NCBI RefSeq assembly: GCF_002849695.1
Contig: NZ_CP018937.1
Span: 4,650,001 to 4,714,000, forward strand
Origin: Bacteroides fragilis
GTDB lineage: Bacteria; Bacteroidota; Bacteroidia; Bacteroidales; Bacteroidaceae
Direction: 5' to 3'
Length of the DNA: 64,000 nt
Under the pieces are notes generated by a model. The model was given only the letters and a program-made list of their open reading frames with translations, ran no database searches and was not told the origin of the DNA. How positions within the stretch are numbered: the stretch's first letter is position 1; every line of letters starts with the position of its first letter. Made by a program: the position numbers and the translations under genes. Positions 7,691-15,091 of the stretch are shown piece after piece.

Positions 7691-9176
7691 ATTTTTCCAC
7701 GTTAATATCTTTAATAGATTTCGTCATTGTATCTATTGCCATTAATATAGATTTATTCAAGTCTATATTCTCGATTTGAGCATCTTTATAATCTTTTCTA
7801 AGATTAAGAATTTCACTTTTTAAATCCTTATAGCACTCTGCTTGCACTTGGGTGTATTGAACAAGGGTTGCTATCACCTCTTTCATTTTATCAAAAGACT
7901 CAAAGAAATCTCGGTTTCCAGAAACAAATTTTTTGATGTACTCGGTTGATGCTGTAAGTTGCATAGACAAACTGTCTGAAACATGTTTTGCATCAGTCAT
8001 TAATAAATCAAATTCTTTGCGCCAAATGTCTCGTCCTTCTGAACCTGTAGGGAAGTGCGTTTCTATTGCTTCTTTGAACTCTTGCTGGAGAATTGCTGCT
8101 TTATTTTGATTGCTAACAACAACTGATAATCCAGCACCAAATTCATCGAATCTTGACAAGACTGCATCTATTTTTGATGCTGCATCTGTAACTCCTTTAA
8201 TAGTTGTATTAAGTTGTTCTTGATAAGTTTTAAATACATATAAGGATTCTGCAGAATCTTTAAGTGTCACAAATGTTTCCGCAATTTTATTGGCAGTTCG
8301 TGTCAAACTCAATTTGTTTATTTCTTCCAATACAAGATGTTGTTTCTCTAAATTGTCATTTAATAGTTCTGCCGAATCTGCATAAGCATTCAAATTCTTG
8401 CCAAACTTATCAACGAAATGACCAAGAACTCCTTTTAAAGAATTCAAACTTGATGCCATACTATTTGAAAGTACAGGCATTAATTCTCTGCGTATGAAAT
8501 CATAATAATCCTCTTTTTTAGCATCAACAATAGTCATAGTCTTACCATATGAAAAAGCACTATTGTATACTGTAAGACCTAATCCAACCAAACTTGCCCC
8601 CATTGCCGCCATGACACCATAAAGAAGATGTTGCAAACCATTCATATTTCCATTACTTGCCAATATAGCAGAAAAATCGACTCCCCATAGACCTGTTATA
8701 ATTCCTACAAATGTACCTGCAAGTCCTATATACAATGGAACATTCAAAGAGCTATGTATTTCATTCTCCAATGCATCAATTTGATGTTCACAAATACCTT
8801 TCAGAATGTCGAAATCTGCACTTGTTCCCACATTCTTACAAAGATATTCATTAGTCCGTGAAATAATTGATGAAAACTTGGTAGATTGGTTATTATTCTT
8901 CAAGGATATTAAAGTAATATCCATGTATTCTTCGTTTTCGCCTTCTTCATCTGAGTATTTAGAAGGAATATTCTTTATGAATTCTTTCAATTTACTTTTG
9001 CTTTTGAGGACATCTGTTGTTATGGAGGACATCTTTAAATCTAGTGAATCAATGCTCGGAAAAAAAGATTTCAACTCTTTGATACGCAAACGCGTTTGAT
9101 TGAAATTCCATAATTGAAATAGAATCACGCAAATTACTACTGCAATTGCAACAATAAGGGCAATATTATTATCCAT
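7674..9176 (-). CDS. ZorA-like (MotA/ExbB-type) proton channel with long cytoplasmic tail
   Basis: 500 residues. Membrane helices are seen near 5-24, 146-166 (VPLYIGLAGTFVGIITGLWG) and 184-206 (LLYGVMAAMGASLVGLGLTV). The latter two, rich in small residues, are the MotA/TolQ/ExbB channel signature. A cytoplasmic loop of about 120 residues separates helix 1 from helix 2. Beyond 207 is a tail of some 290 mostly helical residues, far longer than in ExbB or TolQ but like the tail tube of ZorA, which carries the motor signal to effectors inside the cell. It overlaps zorB-like by 17 bases and follows the upstream gene by 12. A Zorya-like role is inferred. Confidence 0.8.
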   Translation of the reverse strand: MDNNIALIVAIAVVICVILFQLWNFNQTRLRIKELKSFFPSIDSLDLKMSSITTDVLKSKSKLKEFIKNIPSKYSDEEGENEEYMDITLISLKNNNQSTKFSSIISRTNEYLCKNVGTSADFDILKGICEHQIDALENEIHSSLNVPLYIGLAGTFVGIITGLWGVDFSAILASNGNMNGLQHLLYGVMAAMGASLVGLGLTVYNSAFSYGKTMTIVDAKKEDYYDFIRRELMPVLSNSMASSLNSLKGVLGHFVDKFGKNLNAYADSAELLNDNLEKQHLVLEEINKLSLTRTANKIAETFVTLKDSAESLYVFKTYQEQLNTTIKGVTDAASKIDAVLSRFDEFGAGLSVVVSNQNKAAILQQEFKEAIETHFPTGSEGRDIWRKEFDLLMTDAKHVSDSLSMQLTASTEYIKKFVSGNRDFFESFDKMKEVIATLVQYTQVQAECYKDLKSEILNLRKDYKDAQIENIDLNKSILMAIDTMTKSIKDINVEKYDNEK

Positions 9177-9188
9177 ATTCTGTATGAT

Positions 9189-9884
9189 TTATTCGTTAAA
9201 TAATTTTATTTGTTTAGGCTTTGCTACTTTTTTTGTACGCTTACCTTTTACTTTTTTTGCTTCTTTCTCAATCTGTTTCTTTTGTTTGAGTTCTGCTTCG
9301 GTCATAGGTGAATATTGTTGAACTTCGTTGGGATACTTTCCTTCAATGTATAACTTCACAAGACCTGCATGAGAGAGCGGCTTAGTTATATCTCGGAAAT
9401 CAATATTGGTGTTATAGTCAAGTAAAACTATATCTTGCTTAATTGATTGTGCTTTGATACGTTCTACTACATGATACACTTCTTTAATATTATCAAGAAT
9501 CCATTTATATGTGGGTAAATAAATAAGCATTCTAGCCTCAAAATAGCCAAGAAGTTCTTTTCCATAAGCTCCTTTTCGATGTCCTAATGGGATTCCGAAT
9601 TTTCGTACAGTTCTCTTCAAATTATGCATAGTATCATTCTTGAATGTCGAAAAATCCACATCTGCATTTTCAAAAACTTTAAGTCCTTGCCATACGGCTT
9701 CAACACAAGTAGCCTTTAACGTATCTGGCGTAAAAGGTATAGGAATATTGCCATGCGGATAGAACGGGCTCAGTATTTGGGCATATCGCATGGTAGAATT
9801 TGAAGTTACGTCAAGAATAACTGCATTAGGGTATTCTTCTTGTATCTTTTCGATTTTTCTTTTTCTATTTTCAATGTATATCAT
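9189..9884 (-). CDS. DUF6939-like protein of unknown function, C-terminal clamp-binding-like motif
   Basis: 231 residues, no signal or membrane helix. The N-terminal half carries YPNAVILDVTSNS, an FYPHGNIPIPF segment and VEAVWQGLKVFE, a pattern I associate with the DUF6939 family, though from memory only. The C-terminal 40 residues are very basic (KKVKGKRTKKVAK) and end QIKLFNE. QIKLF fits the QxxLF sliding-clamp-binding pentapeptide, and with the basic tail suggests contact with DNA or the replication clamp. It sits 13 bases after the DarT-like gene and 12 before the ZorA-like gene, so it is co-transcribed. It could be an effector partner, a sensor or an immunity protein. Confidence 0.75.
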   Translation of the reverse strand: MIYIENRKRKIEKIQEEYPNAVILDVTSNSTMRYAQILSPFYPHGNIPIPFTPDTLKATCVEAVWQGLKVFENADVDFSTFKNDTMHNLKRTVRKFGIPLGHRKGAYGKELLGYFEARMLIYLPTYKWILDNIKEVYHVVERIKAQSIKQDIVLLDYNTNIDFRDITKPLSHAGLVKLYIEGKYPNEVQQYSPMTEAELKQKKQIEKEAKKVKGKRTKKVAKPKQIKLFNE

Positions 9885-9897
9885 GTCTCACTTTTAA

Positions 9898-11138
9898 TTA
9901 TATTAATATTGGATTGTCTATATTTATAATATATTCTAACGGAATAAATGTCTTGACCATAACCTCTGCTTGATGAGGTTTGAAGTCTTCATCATTCCTA
10001 TTTACATAATGTCTTTTTGTTGCTGCAAAATTTACTTTTTGTAAGTGGCACAAATCACCTCCATGAGAGTGTAATTGGTCTGCTGCATTTATATCGGAAA
10101 ATAATGTTTCTTTAAACCATGCCACATCTATTTTTATTCGGAGCAAAACCAAATTACTTCCACTTTGTTTAAGTCGCCATGTCATAGGATGGTCATCACA
10201 AAAGCTTAATCTGACATAATCTTGTAAACCATAACGCATATCAAGGTTTTCAGAGTCCGCATCTCCACCTTGGTTGGGTATAACGATACCATGTGTTTTA
10301 CAATAATGCCAAGACAGGAGTCCTCTTTGCTTTTTGATGGACAACAGGTTTCTCCTATCTGTAAAATGATAAAAGCAAGTAATGCCATTAGCTGTGAGTA
10401 TATCCTTGAAACTTTGAATATTTAGCTTTTTTTCATTACAGAGAGAGTTTAGACGATCACGTTCAGCCTTTTCTGCTATTTCTTTTTGTCTTGCTTGTTC
10501 TGCAAGCCTTTTGGCTGCTCCTTCTCGTACTTCGTTCTCTTTTCTCTGTTTTTCTTCAATTTCACGTTGTCTACATTCTTGTTCTTTTCTTTTTTTCTTG
10601 CTATATTCTCCTTTTTTTCCCGTTCTTCAGCAATTCGTTGTATTTCTCGCTTCTCTAATGTTTCTCGCAGATTAAGGATACTATTTTGTACTTCTTTGTA
10701 CTGTTGCAAAATATGGGAAGTATGTATCTGAGATATTATAGATTGAACTTTATCGAAAATTTTATCTGCTTCATTGAGCTTTTTCCTTGATATAAGCGAT
10801 TTTATCTCAAGTAAATCTTTATTTAACTGGTCTTCTAATGCAACTAATCTTTCTTGTTCTTTTCTCAGACGCTGTTCTTTTAAGAATTTTAATGTAACAA
10901 TATCTGGAAAGCTATAACGAACGAAGATAGAAACCTCTTTGAAAGATTTATTTTCTTTAGGAGTTAGGTGATACCAATTAACGGATACAGTTTTCATGCT
11001 ATTTCTAGTAGAAACCACATCTTTGCGCCTCCCTTCTAATATGTTAATCTTAGAGGAAGATTTACCTATTTCCCCCTTAGAATATGGGGAGATTGGTTTA
11101 TCAAAGCCAAATACTTTTTTTATCCATTCAAAAAGCAT
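9898..11138 (-). CDS. DarT-like DNA ADP-ribosyltransferase with coiled-coil N-terminus, split by a -1 frame change
   Basis: Two frames make one protein of about 413 residues. Frame one (ATG at 11138) encodes about 176 residues: an unrecognised N-terminus, then a charged coiled coil. If read on, it stops at 10476. The -1 frame continues the coiled coil without interruption (KRKEQECRQREIEEKQ) and then gives a DarT/DUF4433-type domain: FYHFTDRRNLLSI, RGLLSWHY, DYVRLSF followed by HPM, and a terminal HQAEVMVKTFIPLEYI whose Glu matches the catalytic Glu. DarT toxins ADP-ribosylate thymidines of single-stranded DNA using NAD. The frames overlap at A_AAA_AAG, which is in phase. No DarG-like macrodomain antitoxin lies nearby. 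It may be a programmed frameshift, a mutation or an assembly error. Confidence 0.72.
10590..10617 (-). other. Slippery A-runs at the frame junction of the DarT-like gene
   Basis: Read on the minus strand, the zero-frame codons GAA AAA AAG (10619-10611) form A_AAA_AAG, the heptamer used for -1 frameshifting in E. coli dnaX and some insertion sequences. A second in-phase run, A_AAA_AAA (10596-10590), lies 15 bases further on. A -1 slip at either joins the coiled-coil frame to the ADP-ribosyltransferase frame. The -1 frame is blocked by TGA at 10629-10627 just upstream, so the shift must occur after that point. Confidence 0.6.
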
Positions 11139-11194
11139 ATATCCTTTTTTATACAGAAGCGTGGAACTGCAATGCCACTTCTTAATTTGGAGGT

Positions 11195-11290
11195 CGTAGG
11201 AAACCTTGGATACAGATGTAGTAATAGCAGCCCACGCTATAGCGTGAGAACCACTATGCCATCCTTGTGTCCTTTTGAAAATTTCCTACG
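11195..11290. other. Nested inverted repeats (candidate structured leader RNA) before the defence operon
   Basis: Three nested complementary pairs lie within 96 bases. The outer stem is CGTAGGAAA (11195-11203) with TTTCCTACG (11282-11290). The middle stem is GGATACAGATG (11208-11218) with CATCCTTGTGTCC (11260-11272), with a two-base bulge. The centre is the perfect 14-bp palindrome CACGCTATAGCGTG (11233-11246). The element lies 57 bases upstream of the ATG at 11138 and would be in the operon's 5' leader. It could be a regulatory or guide RNA, a transfer origin, or an insertion scar. Bases 11291-11543 show no gene. Confidence 0.55.
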
Positions 11291-11365
11291 TTCCCAAACT
11301 ATAAGATAAACATAACGCTTCTTTTTTCCTAATATGTATTGGAAAGAGTTTTCTCAATTCAATCG

Positions 11366-11392
11366 CAAAAATAGTACAAATCTTCAAAAATA
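11366..11392 (-). promoter_or_regulatory. Candidate -7 elements for the DarT-like/Zorya-like operon
   Basis: Two minus-strand TATTTTTG sequences (11392-11385 and 11373-11366) match the Bacteroides -7 element TAnnTTTG. No well-spaced TTTG was found for either, so this is tentative. Transcription from here would give a leader of about 220-245 bases including the nested inverted repeats. Confidence 0.35.
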
Positions 11393-11543
11393 AGGCTGTT
11401 TGAGAGTAATATCTTTGTGCCACAATGGAATAAAACTTTTTTCAGAGCCTCATTCCTTTATTTTGTTTAGTAGGAATATCCAAATTTTCTTTCCATTCGC
11501 TCATCTTCGTTCTGAACCATTGTATCAGTGAAACTCCATTTAC

Positions 11544-12720
11544 TCATATCTGAAAGTTCCCTTTCTTACTGTTGTCTTTCCCAAACGGAAATGTGGCATT
11601 TTCTGCTTGGAACTTGCGGTTAAACTCCGAAGAATAGAAATTACCTTTAAAAGGTACTTTTTTGAACCTGCATAGCTCACTAATGATAGCATCGGAAAAG
11701 TATATCGTATTCCGACAATAATCAATCAGTGGCAATAGCTTTTCCACATAAGGGAAGTATCTTCTTGCCTTATCAAGGCATTCTGTAAGTTTAGATTGTT
11801 CCGTTTTGTGTTCCTTCTTGATATACTGCTCCCGCTCTTCTGCTTGGCTTTCAAGTTCAGAGATGCGTTGCTTCAATTGTTCATTCTCCGTTTTAGTTTT
11901 ATTGCTTTCGAAAAGAGAACCGACACTTTCCACAATATTTGGTAGCAATGGCTGTCGCTGCTCCTTTCAGCCGTTCGGTATGCATCTCTTTCTTTACTTG
12001 TTTCAATTCTTCCTGCGCTATTTGCTGTTGCTCTTTTAATTGCTGCACGTTAATTTGTAGCTCTCCGGTCTGGCACAGTAACTCACGGTAATATTCTCTG
12101 GTCGAGATGTGTTTGACTTTCGAGTCATCAATGCCACGTTGTAGACCGTATCGCTTCATGGCTTCGGCATAGGTCTCTTGATAAGACTTGAGTTTATTCC
12201 TTGTCATAATTTCATCTGCACATAACCGGGGCATATCGGTTGGTTTCTTTCGGTATCGTTTACTAACCTGTTCTTCTTTTTTCTTGCGTTTACGCTCACC
12301 TCTGACAAGTGGCACGAGCGTAGCATGGATATGGGGAGTACTCTCATCCATGTGCAAGACTGCCGAAACAATATTTTCTTTTCCAAATGTATCCTAAAGA
12401 TATTTCAGATTATCGTCACACCATTCATCAAGTTTACCCTCCTGCTCAATACGCTTCATATTTTTGGGAGTACCCGTCAATAATATTCGGATTGCCCTTA
12501 CTTGGTTCTTTCCGATTTTACGTGGCAGTTCTGCATTCTCCAAACGGTGTTGGATAGCTTGTGTTCGGTTCGTCACACCATCGGGAAAACTTATCAGTTC
12601 TCGATTGAGGTGCGTTCTGTTTTCATCTGCATTCTTTGGTTTGATGGTTCGTTCGATGTGGGCGGACATGGCACTGTCCATTCCGTTAGTTTTCTCCATG
12701 TGCAATACGGCATAACCCAT
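11544..12720 (-). pseudogene. Broken Mob/Pre-type relaxase gene (pBI143/NBU MobA-like)
   Basis: The natural start is the ATG at 12720 (MGYAVLHMEKT). The first part matches Mob/Pre relaxases: MSAHIERTIKPKNAD, THLNRELI, and then the metal-binding HMDESTPHIHATLVPLV. An in-frame TAG (12396-12394) interrupts it between NLKYL and DTFGKEN. A second lesion near 11940 shifts the frame, after which the coiled-coil C-terminus continues (ESVGSLFESNKTKTEN) to 11544. Relaxases of this type nick an oriT to mobilise small plasmids or mobilizable elements. With two lesions it is not expected to work. It marks the accessory island holding the defence operon. No integrase or replication gene is visible. Confidence 0.82.
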
Positions 12721-12899
12721 ATATGATTTCTTTTTTAACTTGTGGAACAATAATTTATATAACCCGTTTATAGCACGGAAGCCATTCATAAGGAGAGTCC
12801 AGAGAGGTGAAACCTCTTTGGCTTATTGGGGAATTTTTAGTGTAATACTCAAACTCAACTGCTTTGTTCTTCCAATTTATTCGTCTATTCCAGCGTTTT

Positions 12900-13361
12900 T
12901 TAGTAATATTGCTTTAGTGCTATGATTTCATCTTTAAGTTTTCCTAATTCATTTATTGCTTGATTAAATTTTTCTTCATTATAACGTGACTTTATTATAT
13001 GGAAACATTCTATTTTCTTATTTTCTGGGTATAAAAGTTCTATTAAATAGAGCTGGTTGAATATTATGTCTGCATGATTAACTCTGTACGATACATTTGG
13101 GGATTCTCTAAAAATGTGTCCAAAAGTAATCATGATACCTACACTTGGTTCCATATTTTGACCCCGTTTTACAAGTACATATCCACGTAGTTTCTCTAAC
13201 AACAAGTCAAGAGGGAGCATACGTCATTGACAACCGGTCTTCACTAAATAAAAGATTGCATTCCAAATCATTCGTAAATCATATTTTCGCTTTCTTGCTT
13301 GCGGGTTCAACACTTTTGTTATATATTGCCACTCTGTTTTCGTTAAATCAGTTTGATACAT
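12900..13361 (-). pseudogene. Remnant of an IS5-family transposase joined to unrecognised sequence
   Basis: From the ATG at 13361 the frame reads MYQTDLTKTEWQYITKVLNP and RKRKYDLRMIWNAIFYLVKT-GCQ, the N-terminus of IS5-family (DUF4096-containing) transposases. The next codon is TGA (13226-13224) where the family has Trp, followed by RMLP. The frame then jumps to LLLEKLRGYVLVKRGQNMEP and SVGIM, a later segment of the same family, implying an internal deletion. Below 13131 the reading frame stays open to 12900 for about 75 residues that I do not recognise. Clearly a dead insertion-sequence fragment. Confidence 0.7.
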
Positions 13362-13424
13362 CTTTTTTTAAGTTTGGTCACTTCAAAGAAAGCAACTATC
13401 AGACTGATATGGAAACTTTGTTAG

Positions 13425-13610
13425 GAATTTTCTTTACTGCCTCTAAACAAACTGCAAAATGCAGTAGTATTGGAAGGTCTGGAAATGAAGGTGATTTTCG
13501 GGGGAAGCGGGTCTTCGTTGTGCCCAGATGGTTATCCGTATGTATTCAGGTGTTCTAATGGCAATCTACATTGTTGCAAAGTTAATTCAGAGTCTGTTTG
13601 TTGTCCATAA
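13425..13610 (+). pseudogene. NVEALA-like peptide gene lacking its 5' end
   Basis: The frame 13425-13610 encodes PLNKLQNAVVLEGLE, a degenerate NVEALA signature, followed by a Cys-rich tail (SLCPDGYPYVFRCSNGN, CCKVNSESVCCP) typical of mature NVEALA peptides. There is no signal peptide: an in-frame TAG (13422-13424) precedes it, and about 60 bases upstream begins the IS5 remnant. The next gene is a 6-bladed propeller lipoprotein, the usual neighbour of an intact NVEALA gene. I infer that the 5' end was lost when the insertion sequence arrived. Confidence 0.6.
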
Positions 13611-13683
13611 TAGACAACTTACTCTTTATTAAATGCTTATCATCTATTTTGGCGGATGATAAGGCTCTGTTAATTAATTAAAA

Positions 13684-14871
13684 TTGAAGATCATGAATAT
13701 GAGAAAAGTATTTTATTTAGTCTTATCACTTGTAATTGCAAGTTGCACCTCTAATAAGGAACTGCAAGAGAAACTGGCATTTATTGATGTCACCAAAGAA
13801 TATCCCGAAAAGAAAATTGAGCTCACCGATATTGCGGATGTCTCTTATCTGTACCTCAATTCGGAAAATGATGATTATCTCTATAAAGGCAGCATTGATT
13901 ATGTAACCGAAAACAATATTATTGTTATAGACCGCTCTCAGAACAGCGTGCTGTTTTTCTCAAAAGAGGGAAATCCCAAATCACATTTTAACCGTAGGGG
14001 ACAGGGATCGGAAGAATACAGAGATGCATATTCGGTAATGTATGACGAAGCAAATGATGAAGTGTTTGTTTCGCCCGACTTTAGCGATCATATTATGGTC
14101 TATTCATCATTGGGTGAATTCAAAAGGAAAATAAATTTACCTCAGACGAATGTTAACGGACAAATGGCCTTGTTTGACGATGTGTCCATATTGGTGTATG
14201 ATAACACGAAATTGTGGAAATCTATCATGCAAAGCAATGCCCCAGATATAGTACAAACCATTGATTCAGCTTTCTTTCTTATTTCTAAATTGGATGGTAC
14301 AGTGCTGGATTATATCTCACTACCAAACAAAAATATAGATCTGAGTTATAAAGATTTGAACAGTGTATTTACTGGTCAGGTGAGTTACGGACGTGTGAGA
14401 AAGTCGGCTGACGGATTACTTTTATACAATCCTGAATCCGACACCGTTTTTCATTACAGCAAAGAAAAGCGTTTAACTCCATATATGCACAAAAAACCAA
14501 TATTGAGCAGTCAAACCTCAATGACGGTTATGGATATCTGCATGGATGCGGGAAAATATCAGTTTATAGCAGTTTACCCTTATCGGGAAACAGCGAAATC
14601 TCCGACACCAAAATATTATATGCGCAACAAAGCAACAGGAGAACTGTTTCGCCCCAAAATAACTCTTTCCGATTTTGAAGGAAAAGAGTTGTATATCAAT
14701 CCCCGGCTTTTAAATTATTATGAACATGCATACCACTTTGAACTAGATTTTGCTGAACTCGAAGAAGCATATTACAAAAACAAGCTCAGCGGTAAACTCA
14801 AAGAACAGGTTGCTTCACTTCTTGAAGATGAGGAAAGTAATAATGTTTTTGTGTTTGCGGATTTTTATTGA
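13684..14871 (+). CDS. 6-bladed beta-propeller lipoprotein
   Basis: 395 residues with a lipoprotein signal (LVIASC, Cys about 21); ATGs at 13684, 13693 and 13699 are all possible starts and all give a usable signal. Residue 100 onward contains NRRGQGSEEYRDAYSVMYD, corresponding to the GxGxGPGEY segment of this family, within a beta-rich sequence of about six blades. Exported and membrane-anchored; ligand unknown. Its expected NVEALA partner upstream is broken and no DUF1573 partner follows, so this locus is a stripped version of the one at 1454-3825. The 220 bases after it contain nothing I recognise. Confidence 0.83.
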   Translation: MKIMNMRKVFYLVLSLVIASCTSNKELQEKLAFIDVTKEYPEKKIELTDIADVSYLYLNSENDDYLYKGSIDYVTENNIIVIDRSQNSVLFFSKEGNPKSHFNRRGQGSEEYRDAYSVMYDEANDEVFVSPDFSDHIMVYSSLGEFKRKINLPQTNVNGQMALFDDVSILVYDNTKLWKSIMQSNAPDIVQTIDSAFFLISKLDGTVLDYISLPNKNIDLSYKDLNSVFTGQVSYGRVRKSADGLLLYNPESDTVFHYSKEKRLTPYMHKKPILSSQTSMTVMDICMDAGKYQFIAVYPYRETAKSPTPKYYMRNKATGELFRPKITLSDFEGKELYINPRLLNYYEHAYHFELDFAELEEAYYKNKLSGKLKEQVASLLEDEESNNVFVFADFY

Positions 14872-15091
14872 TAAAAACACACCTTCTGGGGTTGTTTTCA
14901 ATATTGAGTGATTTGTAAAAAGAGTTACAGATAAGCCTGGACTACATGAAGAGATGATATTACATGTCGTACCAAGATCAATACAATATTTTAGTAATTG
15001 CCAACAAGTCTTCAAACTACAAAACAATGACTTTTCTCGTAGCGCACTCAGAGATAATACTCATTATTAAATATTTAATAGAGGGGGAAGT

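Noticed and set aside
7043..9176. Flagellar stator or TolQR/ExbBD pair
   Set aside because: No flagellar, TonB or Tol genes nearby, and the channel protein has a very long tail and defence-like neighbours.
10206..10388. A minus-strand 60-codon frame at the 5' part of the DarT-like domain
   Set aside because: It is an out-of-frame shadow; the DarT-like frame reads through this stretch with conserved motifs.
9898..11138. A DarTG toxin-antitoxin module
   Set aside because: No macrodomain (DarG-like) antitoxin is encoded beside the DarT-like gene.
11195..11290. Retron non-coding RNA
   Set aside because: Nested stems recall one, but no reverse transcriptase gene is near.
13145..13558. A plus-strand 137-codon frame before the second propeller gene
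   Set aside because: It runs antisense to the IS5 remnant and then out of frame with the NVEALA-like tail, so it is a chance open frame.
14872..15091. A short gene between the second propeller gene and the SNF2 gene
   Set aside because: Open frames here are short, lack good starts and have no recognisable features.
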